Positions 54,161 to 63,661 are shown, counted from the first letter of the stretch. The stretch is 64,000 nt of DNA from Oceanobacter kriegii DSM 6294 (GCF_000422845.1 NZ_AUGV01000008.1:124001-188000); one strand, 5' to 3'. A program made the numbers and translations. Notes: generated by a model from the letters alone, not told the origin.

Positions 54161-55321
54161 ATGTCTGCAATCATCAAACGGCTGTTAGGGCTAACCCTGT
54201 TGGCCAGCACGGCTCTGACTCTTGTTGCCTGCCAGGGGCTGGGTCGTCATTGGGATGACGAAACCACCACACTCTACATCGACTACTACAAACAGCAGTG
54301 CGATGACGAAGACAGCAGCCTGTGTTTCCGCATTCGGGAAGATGAAGACGACAGTTGGGAAGTGGCGGATGTGCCGTTTTCCAACTTTGATGATTTCCAA
54401 TGGGGCTACCGTTACACCGCCACGGTGACCATTTCCTATGACGACAGCGGCGACCCGGACAGCTACAGCTTCGACAGCACGCAGTCGATGGAAGCGGTGA
54501 GCGCCAGTGAAGAAGCTTTCTCTCTGACTCTCTACACCAACACCGGCATTCTTTACGCCCTTGACGACAGCAGCTGGAACCTGGGTGGCGAAATCGACTT
54601 CGACTGCAGTGCCAGCAGCAGCTGTGAGGCGCTGGATGCGGCGGTGGCCAACAGCTACGAAACCGAGCTGCAATTTGTGGTGGATGGCAGTGGCGGCATT
54701 GCCCTCGACAGTGTGATTTGTGCCGCTGCCGAAGACGACTACGCCAGCGACTGCGAAGGCGAAACCGATGTGTCCTGGTACATTGCTCCGGTAATGAGCG
54801 ACTGCGGTTTGTCGGAAGCCATGTTGTGTCAGCTGTTCAAGGTGAATGCATCCGGCGATTACGAGCTGCTGCAACTGGAAGACGGCATCAGCAACTGGAG
54901 TTTCAGCTGGGGTTACCGTTACCACATTGATGTGGTCAAAACCGTCAGCAACGGCGGCATCATCACGGCCGTCGACCTTGATGAGGACGACGACAGCCCG
55001 GACGACCGCTTTGGCTCCTCCTACAAATTCCGCATTGTGCTACGCGCCAGTGCCTTGCCGTCGCAAAACAGCAACTTCACCCTTTACGACACCATTGCCC
55101 TCGACTGCGAACAGTACTCCCAGTGCGACGACATCGAAGACGTGGTGGAAGACTACGAAGACGATGACGACCGCGCCGAGCGTTACCTGCTGGTGCGGGT
55201 TTACGTGGACGACGATGGTAGCCTGATTGCCGATCGGGTGGATTGTGAAGACGAAACCACGCTGGATGCCTTCCGCAGTTGCGTTGAAGACGACTACGAC
55301 GATGTAAACTGGATGTTCTGA
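54161..55321 (+). CDS. acidic lipoprotein with two DUF4377-like modules
   Basis: 386 residues from the ATG at 54161, with a lipoprotein signal ending TLVA-C. The mature part falls into two similar halves. Each begins with a cysteine-paired segment ending in FQWGYRYTATV or FSWGYRYHIDV, the pattern of DUF4377 (PF14302), and each continues into a second subdomain with further spaced cysteines (DFDCSASSSCEALDA; LDCEQYSQCDDIED). The protein is extremely acidic, with Asp/Glu runs near the end (EDDDDRAERY). At least ten cysteines outside the lipobox suggest disulfides. It may bind cations or stabilise the surface, but this is speculative. It follows the acyltransferase gene by 35 bp. Confidence 0.72.
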   Translation: MSAIIKRLLGLTLLASTALTLVACQGLGRHWDDETTTLYIDYYKQQCDDEDSSLCFRIREDEDDSWEVADVPFSNFDDFQWGYRYTATVTISYDDSGDPDSYSFDSTQSMEAVSASEEAFSLTLYTNTGILYALDDSSWNLGGEIDFDCSASSSCEALDAAVANSYETELQFVVDGSGGIALDSVICAAAEDDYASDCEGETDVSWYIAPVMSDCGLSEAMLCQLFKVNASGDYELLQLEDGISNWSFSWGYRYHIDVVKTVSNGGIITAVDLDEDDDSPDDRFGSSYKFRIVLRASALPSQNSNFTLYDTIALDCEQYSQCDDIEDVVEDYEDDDDRAERYLLVRVYVDDDGSLIADRVDCEDETTLDAFRSCVEDDYDDVNWMF

Positions 55322-55373
55322 ACAATTCCCTGGGCTCGTTTCCGAAGGACATTTACCGCTACAATTCTTTACT

Positions 55374-55400
55374 CCAATCGGTGGCCAGACGGCCGATTGG
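55374..55400. repeat. stem-loop after the acidic lipoprotein gene
   Basis: ccaatcgg and ccgattgg are perfect 8-base arms around an 11-base loop, 53 bp after the lipoprotein stop. No T-run follows, so it is a weak terminator candidate at best. Confidence 0.55.
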
Positions 55401-55419
55401 CAGCCGTTTGGAGACAGCG

Positions 55420-55436
55420 GTTAACCCGCTGTTAAC
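55420..55436 (+). promoter_or_regulatory. GTTAAC-N5-GTTAAC direct repeat, putative OmpR-family regulator box
   Basis: Two identical hexamers, gttaac (55420-55425 and 55431-55436), with a 5-base spacer give an 11-bp period, the geometry used by PhoP/PmrA/OmpR-type regulators. The repeat is followed at about 10 bp by a -10-like gataat (55447-55452), so the box covers the -35 region. It lies 47 bp before the start of the operon that encodes its own OmpR-type regulator. Confidence 0.6.
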
Positions 55437-55483
55437 CGCTTTGTAAGATAATATCGCCCTTATCATCAGGTGGAGTTTTCAGA

Positions 55484-57037
55484 ATGCCGATCCGGCCCGT
55501 CCCGCTGTCTGCTATCCCATGTACCCGGAGTGCCCTTACCACACCGTACACGCGTTCCCAAACGCAGGCCGCCGGTCGTCGTGCGTCCTTGCTGATGGCT
55601 GCCGCTGCGGTGCTGCTGTCCGGTTGTTCGGCCTTGTCCGGCTCGCAGCAAAGCGATAAGCAAGCACTGTTGGATGAGCGCAATGCCCTTCGCCAATGGC
55701 AAGTCGATACGGGCCAATGGCAGGTAGACAGCGCTGCTGCTTCGGAAACCACAGATACCACCAACACCAGCCTGCTGGATTTACTCGGCTCCGATCAACT
55801 GGAACAACTGGTTGACGCCAGCCTGAGCGCCAACCCGGGCTTGCAGCAAAGCTGGTTCACCTTGCGACAGCTTCAGGCTCAGCGTCTGGGCACTCGTGCC
55901 AGCCAGCTCCCCTCTGCAGATGTCTCCTTCCAGGGCTCCCGCTCTGAAAACAACGGCAACAGCTTTACCAGTTCTCTCAATGTCAGTTGGGAGCTGGACC
56001 TGTGGGCCAAACTGGCCGACAGCAACAGCGCTGCCGAGCTGGACGTTGCCGAACAACTGGCGGTGTGGCAGCAAACCCGCGACACGCTGGTGGCCGAAGT
56101 GATGCAGGGTTGGCTCAACCTGATCAATCTGAACAACAGCATTCGCCTGCAACAACTGCGTCTGGACGCCCTGCGCAAAAACGAACAGGCCATTGTGCAG
56201 CGTTACAAGGCCGGTATTGGCTCGCTGGACGACCTCGACAGTGCCCGTACATCGCTGGCCAGTGGTGAGGCAACGCTGGCCAACAACCACTATCAGTTGA
56301 AAGAAGCCTGGCGTGCCCTGCGTACTTTGCTAGGTACCGCCGACAACCAGCAACTGGTCGCACTGGGGTTGGGCAATCCGGAGGCAATGCCAGAAAACTA
56401 TCCACAGGTGCGCATGCCGCTGGTCGACTTGCCTGAGCAAACTTTGGCTCGTCGTCCTGACCTGAAAGCCGCCTGGAATGCCTATCAGGCGTCCAGCAAG
56501 CGCGTCGACATTGCCTACAAGGACATGCTGCCGAGCATCAGTCTGTCGGCATCGCTGAGTGACTCTGGCTCAACGCCGGGATCGTCGCTGTTTACTGACC
56601 CAGTCTGGTCGCTGGTCGGCCAGCTGACCCAACCGCTGTTTCAGGGCGGCCAGCTCAAAGCCGCGGCCAATGCCGCTGAGTTCAGTGCGGCGGCATCGGC
56701 GCAGTCTTACCGCGATACCTTACTGACTGCCGTCAGCGAAGTGGAAAACGCCCTCGATAACGAGAAAGCGCTGGCGATGCGGGAAGACGCGATCGAGCGT
56801 GCGTTAGGCACTGCCAAAAGTAACGAAGCCCGCTACCTGCGTCGTTACCGTTCCGGTTTGGCGACCTTGCTGGAACTGATCTCGGTGCAGCAATCCCGCT
56901 ACGATCTGGAAGATAACCTGAACAGCTTGCGTTACGAGCGTCTGAGTAATCGTATCGCGCTGGGATTGGCCCTTGGCTTGCCGGGCATTACCAACGAATC
57001 CATGACCCCTTCAGCAACCCCGTCGGAGACCCGCTGA
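55484..57037 (+). CDS. RND outer-membrane factor lipoprotein (OprM/NodT type)
   Basis: A 517-residue TolC-like channel. A long N-terminal leader ends with the lipobox LLSG-C at about residue 48, so it is lipid-anchored like OprM. Two similar halves carry the family's long helices: LEQLVDASLSANPGLQQSWF.. in the first half and LPEQTLARRPDLKAAWNAYQ.. in the second, with the usual LLTAVSEVENALDNEKAL. It forms the outer-membrane tunnel of a tripartite pump. The ATG has AGGTGGAG at good spacing. It is first in a five-gene operon, and the adaptor gene begins 1 bp after its stop. Confidence 0.92.
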   Translation: MPIRPVPLSAIPCTRSALTTPYTRSQTQAAGRRASLLMAAAAVLLSGCSALSGSQQSDKQALLDERNALRQWQVDTGQWQVDSAAASETTDTTNTSLLDLLGSDQLEQLVDASLSANPGLQQSWFTLRQLQAQRLGTRASQLPSADVSFQGSRSENNGNSFTSSLNVSWELDLWAKLADSNSAAELDVAEQLAVWQQTRDTLVAEVMQGWLNLINLNNSIRLQQLRLDALRKNEQAIVQRYKAGIGSLDDLDSARTSLASGEATLANNHYQLKEAWRALRTLLGTADNQQLVALGLGNPEAMPENYPQVRMPLVDLPEQTLARRPDLKAAWNAYQASSKRVDIAYKDMLPSISLSASLSDSGSTPGSSLFTDPVWSLVGQLTQPLFQGGQLKAAANAAEFSAAASAQSYRDTLLTAVSEVENALDNEKALAMREDAIERALGTAKSNEARYLRRYRSGLATLLELISVQQSRYDLEDNLNSLRYERLSNRIALGLALGLPGITNESMTPSATPSETR

Positions 57038-57038
57038 C

Positions 57039-58334
57039 ATGAGTGACAACACCTCCACTTCCTACAAACGCGCTGCCATTGGTATTGCAGCGGCGCTGAT
57101 TTTTGTAGCGGGCGCAGCGGTTTATACCCTCAGTCAAATGGGACCTTCCGGAGGTCGCCCGGGTGCTCCTGGCTCAGCAAGCTCTGGCGCCGCGGGATCA
57201 GCCTCTGCCAATAACCAGAACCCTGCAGCGGGCCAGGCCCGTAAGGCCGACCTGGCTGCTGCGTCTTCCACCCGCGTGGTGCAAGCCCGCCGTGGTACCT
57301 ATCAGGCCAGCCTGAGCGGTTATGGCTCGGCCGAATCCCACTACGAACTGGCGCTGACCGCACGGGTTGGTGGCGTGGTGGAAGGCTTGTCGGCCAGTTT
57401 TGAGTCGGGCGAACTGATCAAAAAAGGCAGCTTGTTGGCCCAGCTGGAAAACAGCAGTTATCTGGCTGCGGTAGCGGCGGCCGAGCAGTCCGTAGCGGAT
57501 GCCAAGGTGACCTTGCTGGAAGAAGAACGCGAAGTCGAGCAGGCCCAAACCGAATGGAAAGCGGCTGGCCTATCCGGTGACCCGGATTCGCCGTTGCTGC
57601 TGCGCGAACCGCAATTGGCGGCTGCTCGTGCGGCATTGAAAAACGCCGAAGCCGAGCTGGTATCGGCCCGCAAGGAACTGCAATGGACCCGTCTGACCGC
57701 ACCGTTTGATGCGCTGGTGGTCACGCGTGACCTGATGCCGGGGGCCTACGTCAGTGCCGGTGGTGCAGTTGCGACCCTGTACAGCACCGACAAGGTGGAA
57801 ATTGCGGTAGCGCTGTCCGAGCGTGAATGGGCCATGCTGCCGTCCGAAGCTGACATGCAGAAGCAGCACTGGCCCGTCGTTCTGACATCGGTGGAATCAC
57901 GCGGCCAATGGCAAGGATATGTCAGCCGGGTCGAAAAGCATCTGGATGAAGAAACCCGCCAACGTTCGTTGATTGTGGCGGTGGATAAGCCGCTGCAACA
58001 AACCCCGGCGTTGCAGCCTGGCACCTTTGTGAAAATGACCATCGAAGGCAAGCCGGTGGATAACGTCTGGAAACTGCCAACCTCGGCGCTGAGCCAGCGC
58101 GGTTACATCTGGTACCTGAACGAGCAGCAGCAACTGCAAAGCCAGCTGGCGGATGTGTTGTTCAGCGATGCCAGCTCCATCTATGTGCAAGTGCCAGAGG
58201 GTCTGGCTGCTGAGCAACTGGTGGTGATGCAGCCATTGTCCAGCTACGCCGAAGGTGCGCTGGTCAGCCCGCGCATTGTGGCCGATGGCGACAGCGGTCT
58301 GATCAAGGATTCCAGTGACGGAGCAGCCAACTGA
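57039..58334 (+). CDS. RND periplasmic adaptor (HlyD/MFP family)
   Basis: 431 residues. An N-terminal membrane anchor (IGIAAALIFVAGAAVYTLSQ) is followed by a Gly/Ala/Ser-rich linker (residues ~30-65), then the lipoyl/barrel start RVVQARRGTYQASLSGYGSA, helices and the second lipoyl half TRLTAPFDALVVTRDLMPGA. Unlike the adaptor at 34098, it is membrane-anchored, not a lipoprotein. It overlaps the pump gene by 1 bp (TGATG). It connects the pump at 58334 to the channel at 55484. Confidence 0.9.
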   Translation: MSDNTSTSYKRAAIGIAAALIFVAGAAVYTLSQMGPSGGRPGAPGSASSGAAGSASANNQNPAAGQARKADLAAASSTRVVQARRGTYQASLSGYGSAESHYELALTARVGGVVEGLSASFESGELIKKGSLLAQLENSSYLAAVAAAEQSVADAKVTLLEEEREVEQAQTEWKAAGLSGDPDSPLLLREPQLAAARAALKNAEAELVSARKELQWTRLTAPFDALVVTRDLMPGAYVSAGGAVATLYSTDKVEIAVALSEREWAMLPSEADMQKQHWPVVLTSVESRGQWQGYVSRVEKHLDEETRQRSLIVAVDKPLQQTPALQPGTFVKMTIEGKPVDNVWKLPTSALSQRGYIWYLNEQQQLQSQLADVLFSDASSIYVQVPEGLAAEQLVVMQPLSSYAEGALVSPRIVADGDSGLIKDSSDGAAN

Positions 58335-61300
58335 TGAGCACTCCGCAGCATTCTAATGGCGTTGGCGGCGGCATCATTGGCTGGTTCGCCCACAACCCGG
58401 TGGCGGCCAACCTGCTGCTGCTGTTGGTGATTGCGCTGGGCTTGTTCCAGATGGGCGATATTCGCCGCGAAGCCTTCCCCAGCCTTGAGCCGGATTCGAT
58501 CTCCATTTCGGTGAGCTACAACAGCGGTTCTGCCGAGCAGTCGGAAGAAGGCATTGCCATCAAGATCGAAGAAGCCCTGCAAGGGGTGTTGGGGGTGGAA
58601 TCGGTCACCTCCACCTCCAGTACGACCGGTGCCTCGATTACGGTTGAACGCCAGAACGGCTACGACCTCAATGAACTGATGCGCGACGTGCGTGCCGCGG
58701 TGGATGGTATTTCCAGCTTTCCCGCTGATGCCAAAAATCCGGTGATATCCAAAGGCCAGCGGGAAGAACACGCGCTCTGGATTCAGCTGTACGGCGATGT
58801 GGATCGTCATACCTTGCAGATGTTCGGGACCGAACTGAAATCCGACTTGCTGGCCCAGAGCAATATCACCAGCGTCAGCGAAACCGGCTGGCGTGATCCG
58901 CAAATGGTGATCGAAGTCGATGAAGGCCGTTTGCAAGCCTATGGCCTGACGCTGTCCGACGTTGAAGACGCGATCAACGCCGGTTCAACCTCCAGCATGA
59001 CGGCGGTGCTGAAAAGCGAGCAGCTGTATTTGCAATTGCAGGCCTCTGAACAAGCTTACGAAACCACCGATTTTGCCAGTATCCCGCTGATCAGCTTGCA
59101 GTCCGGCCAGCAACTGTTGCTGGGCGATGTTGCCAGTATTCGTGATACCTACGACGACAGCAGCGCGGTGCTGGCGCGCTTTCAGGGCAAAAACAGCATT
59201 GCCTTGCAGGTGATCACCACCGGTCAGGACGACATTGCCGACACCGTAGTGGCGGCTCAGGCGGTGGTGCAGGAGTGGATCGACGATGGTCGTTTGCCGC
59301 AGTCGGTGCAGCTGGAAACCTGGAACGACCGCAGTGAATCCATTCAGAGCCGATTGGAATTGCTGGTGAAAAACGCCGCCACCGGCATCTTGCTGGTGTT
59401 CTTGCTGTTGGCCTTGTTCCTTAACCTGAAAGTGGCCTTCTGGGTGGCTGCCGGTTTGCCGTTTATTTTCTTCGGCACCCTGTATTTCATGGGTGATAAC
59501 TGGACGGGCCTGTCGCTTAACTACCTCACCACCTTCGGTTTTATCATGGCGCTGGGGATCGTGGTCGACGACGCTGTGGTGGTCGGCGAAAGTATTTATA
59601 CCGAACGCAGTCGTCACGGCGACACCGTTAACAACACCGTACGTGGCACCATGCGCGTGGCAGTACCGACCCTGTTCGGGGTGCTGACCACGGTGGCAGC
59701 GTTTGGCGCATTGGCCAATGTCGAAGGCCGCATGGGCGAAATCTACAGCCAGTTTGCCGGCATCGTAGCCATTTGTTTGCTGCTGTCGCTGGTGGAATCC
59801 AAACTGATCCTGCCATCGCATCTGGCCCACCTGAACACCCATCGTCACGGTGCCCAAAACCCGCTGGCGCGTGGCTGGGCCAAGGTCCAGAACGGCTGTG
59901 ACGCTGGCCTGCAATGGTTTGGCGAGCGCCTTTACAAGCCGGTGATCGACTTCGCTCTGCTGAACCGCTACGCCATGGTGGTGCTGTTTATCGGCATCTT
60001 CGTGCTGGTGATTGGTATGCCATTCACCGGCGCGGTACGCATGAGTTTCTTCCCGGAAATCCAGGGCGATACCGTACGTGCCAGCCTGACCATGGAGCAG
60101 GATGCCAGCTATGGCCTGACCCACAGCCACCTGATTGAGCTGGAACAGCAAGCCTACGAGGTGGATAAAAAACTCGGCGGTGACGGCATTGCCTATTTGC
60201 AGGTGATTTCCGAGTCTGATCAGTCCGGCAATATCCGGGTGGAACTTCGCCCTGACGCGCCGTACACCCTGGTCGATTTCAGCAACGCCTGGAAGAAAAT
60301 GGCCGGTACACCGGAAGGTGTGCGCAGCCTCAAGATCCAGTCTCGTCGTGACGATGTATCGGCGTTTCGGGTTGAACTGCGTGCCAGTGCCGATGACGTG
60401 CTGACGGCTTCTGGTGATGCCTTCCGCGAAGCCCTGATGCAGATTCCGGGTGTCAGCGGTGTCGAAGACAACCTTGATCCGACCCAGCCGCAGGTGAGTC
60501 TGAAGCTTAATGCCCAGGGTGAAGCACTGGGCTTCACCACCGGTATGCTGGCCGAACAGGTGTTGCAGGCGTTCAGTGGTCAGGTGGTGCAGCGTTACCA
60601 GCGCGGTGCCGATGAAATTGAAGTGAAGGTGCGTTATCCGGAAGCGGATCGTCAGAATCCGGCCGACGTACTGGCCGCTCGGGTTCGTACGTCTGACGGC
60701 ACCGTGGTACCGCTGTCGGCGGTGGCGACCATCAGCTACGGCTACTCCCGTAATGCCATTGCCCGTATTGATGGCAAACGCGCGGTGTACATGACGGCGG
60801 ACGTCGACAAGGATCAGATCAGCTCCAATGAGCTGGTTAACCTGCTGCAAACCGAACTGGTACCGCAGCTGAAGAAAAGTTACCCCGGCCTGGATATTCA
60901 CTTTGCCGGTGAAGCAGAAGAGCAGGAAGAAGCCCAGAGCAGCATGATTGGCCTGTCGTTGCTGGCGCTGTTGATCATCTACATGTTGCTGGCGATTCCG
61001 CTGAAGTCCTACGTGCAGCCAGTGATCATCATGACGGCGATTCCGTTTGGCATTGTTGGCGCTATTCTGGGTCACTGGGCCTTTGATATTGCGCTGGGTA
61101 TTCAGTCGTTCAACGGCATCATTGCTCTTAGCGGTGTGGTGGTTAACGACAGCCTGTTGCTGGTATCCCGTTACAACGACCTGAAGCACAGCGACGGCTT
61201 TGAAAACACCTCTGCCGGTCGTAAGGCGGCGATCAATACCGCCTGTCGCGACCGTTTGCGAGCGGTACTGTTAACCTCGTTCACCACCTTTGCCGGTTTG

Positions 61301-61510
61301 ATGCCACTGTTGGCAGAAACCGATATTCAGGCCCAGTTCCTGATTCCGGCAGCGGTATCGGTGGGCTGCGGCATTATGTTTGCCACTGTGATTACGCTGG
61401 TTTTGATCCCGTCCCTGATGGCGATTCAGGACGACGGCGACCGCGGCCTGGGCAAACTCAAGCGCCGCCTGTTCAAGCAATCGGAAGGTCAGGAGAGCGC
61501 CCCATGCTGA
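58334..61510 (+). CDS. RND efflux pump, non-AcrB subgroup
   Basis: A 1058-residue pump with 12 predicted TM helices and two periplasmic loops. TM1 is NPVAANLLLLLVIALGLFQM. TM4 keeps the proton-relay Asp pair in ALGIVVDDAVVVGESIY. In TM10 the AcrB-type lysine is absent: the motif is ALSGVVVNDSLLLVSRYNDL, as in other RND subfamilies of this kind. It is therefore distinct from the drug pump at 35261, and its substrate is unknown. Co-transcription with its own channel, adaptor and two-component system makes this a self-contained, self-sensing export module. It overlaps the response regulator gene by 7 bp. Confidence 0.92.
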   Translation: MSTPQHSNGVGGGIIGWFAHNPVAANLLLLLVIALGLFQMGDIRREAFPSLEPDSISISVSYNSGSAEQSEEGIAIKIEEALQGVLGVESVTSTSSTTGASITVERQNGYDLNELMRDVRAAVDGISSFPADAKNPVISKGQREEHALWIQLYGDVDRHTLQMFGTELKSDLLAQSNITSVSETGWRDPQMVIEVDEGRLQAYGLTLSDVEDAINAGSTSSMTAVLKSEQLYLQLQASEQAYETTDFASIPLISLQSGQQLLLGDVASIRDTYDDSSAVLARFQGKNSIALQVITTGQDDIADTVVAAQAVVQEWIDDGRLPQSVQLETWNDRSESIQSRLELLVKNAATGILLVFLLLALFLNLKVAFWVAAGLPFIFFGTLYFMGDNWTGLSLNYLTTFGFIMALGIVVDDAVVVGESIYTERSRHGDTVNNTVRGTMRVAVPTLFGVLTTVAAFGALANVEGRMGEIYSQFAGIVAICLLLSLVESKLILPSHLAHLNTHRHGAQNPLARGWAKVQNGCDAGLQWFGERLYKPVIDFALLNRYAMVVLFIGIFVLVIGMPFTGAVRMSFFPEIQGDTVRASLTMEQDASYGLTHSHLIELEQQAYEVDKKLGGDGIAYLQVISESDQSGNIRVELRPDAPYTLVDFSNAWKKMAGTPEGVRSLKIQSRRDDVSAFRVELRASADDVLTASGDAFREALMQIPGVSGVEDNLDPTQPQVSLKLNAQGEALGFTTGMLAEQVLQAFSGQVVQRYQRGADEIEVKVRYPEADRQNPADVLAARVRTSDGTVVPLSAVATISYGYSRNAIARIDGKRAVYMTADVDKDQISSNELVNLLQTELVPQLKKSYPGLDIHFAGEAEEQEEAQSSMIGLSLLALLIIYMLLAIPLKSYVQPVIIMTAIPFGIVGAILGHWAFDIALGIQSFNGIIALSGVVVNDSLLLVSRYNDLKHSDGFENTSAGRKAAINTACRDRLRAVLLTSFTTFAGLMPLLAETDIQAQFLIPAAVSVGCGIMFATVITLVLIPSLMAIQDDGDRGLGKLKRRLFKQSEGQESAPC

Positions 61511-62175
61511 ATGTGTTGTTGGTGGAAGACGATCTCGATCTGGCCAGCACCCTGATCGACTATTTGTCGCTGGAAGACATCGAATGCGACCACGCCAGCA
61601 ATGGCGTGGCTGGCTTGAATCTGATGAATGAAAACCAGTACGACGTACTGTTGCTGGATCTCAACCTGCCGCGTCTGGACGGCTTGAGCGTGTGCGAACG
61701 TTTGCGTCAGGGCGGTGACAATACACCGATTCTGATGCTGACCGCCCGCGACCAGCTCGACGACAAGATCGAAGGCTTTCAGGCCGGTACCGACGACTAT
61801 CTGGTCAAACCCTTTGAAATGCAGGAGTTGGTGGTGCGGGTTGTGGCACTGTCGCGCCGTCGTAGTGGTCAGGTGACCCGCCTCAGCTGCGGTGATCTGG
61901 TGATGGATCTGGACGGCCGTACGGTACAACGGGCAGGTGAGCATGTGCATCTGTCGCCGACCGGCTGGAAACTGCTCGAAGCCTTGCTGCGGGCGTCCCC
62001 GGCGGTGGTCAGTCGCGAAGCCTTGGCACGTGCGGTGTGGGGCGATGATCAGCCCGACAGCAACAGTCTGAAAGTGCATTTGTTTAACCTGCGCAAGGCC
62101 GTCGACCGCGATGGCCTGCCTGCCATGATTCAGACCCGCTCCGGTCAGGGCGTGGCGATTGTGGCGGCCTCGTAA
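61504..62175 (+). CDS. OmpR-family response regulator
   Basis: 223 residues. The receiver has its acidic pair in VLLVEDDLDL, the phospho-Asp in DVLLLDLNLPRLDGLSVCER, the conserved Thr in ILMLTARDQ and Lys in LVKPFEMQEL. The C-terminal winged helix (Trans_reg_C) has LSPTGWKLLEALLRASPAVV, AVWGDDQPDSNSLKVHLFNL and IQTRSGQGVAI. It probably binds the GTTAAC direct repeat upstream of the operon and controls its own pump. It overlaps the pump gene by 7 bp; the kinase starts 13 bp after its stop. Confidence 0.93.
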   Translation: MLNVLLVEDDLDLASTLIDYLSLEDIECDHASNGVAGLNLMNENQYDVLLLDLNLPRLDGLSVCERLRQGGDNTPILMLTARDQLDDKIEGFQAGTDDYLVKPFEMQELVVRVVALSRRRSGQVTRLSCGDLVMDLDGRTVQRAGEHVHLSPTGWKLLEALLRASPAVVSREALARAVWGDDQPDSNSLKVHLFNLRKAVDRDGLPAMIQTRSGQGVAIVAAS

Positions 62176-62188
62176 GGCGGAGTTGTTG

Positions 62189-63661
62189 ATGACCTTTCCC
62201 CGTTTCCGGTTACGCCTGAAAACCCTACTGATTGCAGCCTTCCTGTCGCTCGGAATCCTGCTGGCGGTGGGCTATTCGATGTTGACCGCGGACTACATGA
62301 TCCGCGGTATGGACGTGGTGCTGAGCCGTGATATGGAAGCCACCGTCCGGCATTTGGCCCAGCGTGGCATGCTCAGAAGCGGCCCGTTTGGCGGCTATTA
62401 CCTGGCCGATGAATGGGAAGACTTGCCGGAAAGCATTCGTCAGCACTTCGACAAGCAACCCAAGGGTAAGGGCTCCATCCACAAAGCCGAAGTGAAGGAC
62501 GTTACCGGACGCCCGGAAATGCTCTACTTCGTGATGATTTACCCGGTCAGTAAACGCTTTACCGAACGCGACTTTGGCCGCTTCGGCGGTGATCCCAGCC
62601 AGTTTGAAGGCGACGAGCGCGGCAATGGTAACGGAGACCGCGACGCCGACCGAGACAGAGACGGCGAACGGGACAAGGACCGCTCGGCAGAGCGTAAGGA
62701 CGACAAGAACGTCTGGTACATCGCTACTACCTTCCGACGCCCGCACGAGCGCAGCATTGTGTCGCATCAGCTGGAAGACAGCCGCCGGGATATCTGGATT
62801 GTCGGCGGAGCTTCCATTGCCATTGTGCTGCTGATTGCGTTCTTGCTTTATAGCCTGGTGGCTCGCCCGGCCGGTCGTCTGGTGAACTGGACCCGCAAAC
62901 TCGATTCCCACGATCTGAAGCAGCCGGTGCCGGACTTTGGCTATACCGAGTTGAACGAATTGGCCTCGCTGGTGCACGGCAGTGTCTGTCGTATGCACGA
63001 GACGCTGGAGCGGGAAAAGGCTTTCCTGCGTTTTGCCAGCCACGAACTGCGCACGCCGATTGCTGTGGTGCGTAACAACACCGAACTGCTGTCGAAAATG
63101 GCCGCCCGTGGCATCGACCTTCACGACGATCGGGTGGTGGCAACCTTGCACCGTCTGGAGCGTGCTGGCATCACCATGTCGCAGCTGACCGAAACCTTGC
63201 TGTGGCTGAGCCGCGACGACATTTCCCAGTTGCCACGAAAGCAGCTGTCACCGGGCTTGCTGGCCCGACAGCTGACCGAAGAACTGGCGTTCCTGCTGAA
63301 CAACAAGCAGGTAGAGGTAGTGGTTGAGGTGGACGACAACTGGACCGCAGAATTCCCGGCCACGCCGCTGCGGATTGTGTTGGGCAACCTGATTCGTAAC
63401 GCCTTCCAGCACACCTGGGAAGGGCGGGTCGAAATCCGCCAGCAGGGCGGCACCATGCATATCGACAACTTTGAGCAACGCACGGCCGACAGCGACAGTC
63501 AGGATGACATCGAAGAGCAGAAGCAGGATCGCGGCGATCAGGGCTTTGGCCTGGGCTTGCAGCTGACCCAGCAACTGACCGACCGTTTGGGCTGGCGCTA
63601 CAGCAATCAGGCGGAGCAGGATGGTCACCGGGTTTGCCTGGTACTGGACGCGTCAGAATAA
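62189..63661 (+). CDS. sensor histidine kinase of the RND operon
   Basis: 490 residues from the ATG at 62189 (GGCGGAG upstream). TM1 is about residues 12-33 and TM2 about 200-223, leaving a periplasmic sensor of about 170 residues. The sensor includes a charged low-complexity segment of Asp, Arg, Gly and Lys (residues ~141-173). HAMP follows, then HisKA with FLRFASHELRTPIAV, N box LGNLIRNAFQHTWEG and G2 GDQGFGLGLQLTQQL. The G1 box is atypical (MHIDNFEQRTADS, no DxGxG), so ATP binding may be weaker or differently arranged. Its partner is the regulator immediately upstream. Confidence 0.88.
   Translation: MTFPRFRLRLKTLLIAAFLSLGILLAVGYSMLTADYMIRGMDVVLSRDMEATVRHLAQRGMLRSGPFGGYYLADEWEDLPESIRQHFDKQPKGKGSIHKAEVKDVTGRPEMLYFVMIYPVSKRFTERDFGRFGGDPSQFEGDERGNGNGDRDADRDRDGERDKDRSAERKDDKNVWYIATTFRRPHERSIVSHQLEDSRRDIWIVGGASIAIVLLIAFLLYSLVARPAGRLVNWTRKLDSHDLKQPVPDFGYTELNELASLVHGSVCRMHETLEREKAFLRFASHELRTPIAVVRNNTELLSKMAARGIDLHDDRVVATLHRLERAGITMSQLTETLLWLSRDDISQLPRKQLSPGLLARQLTEELAFLLNNKQVEVVVEVDDNWTAEFPATPLRIVLGNLIRNAFQHTWEGRVEIRQQGGTMHIDNFEQRTADSDSQDDIEEQKQDRGDQGFGLGLQLTQQLTDRLGWRYSNQAEQDGHRVCLVLDASE

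Noticed and set aside
58985-61189. 734-residue minus-strand frame
   Set aside because: Antisense shadow of the second RND pump gene; no ribosome site and no domain.
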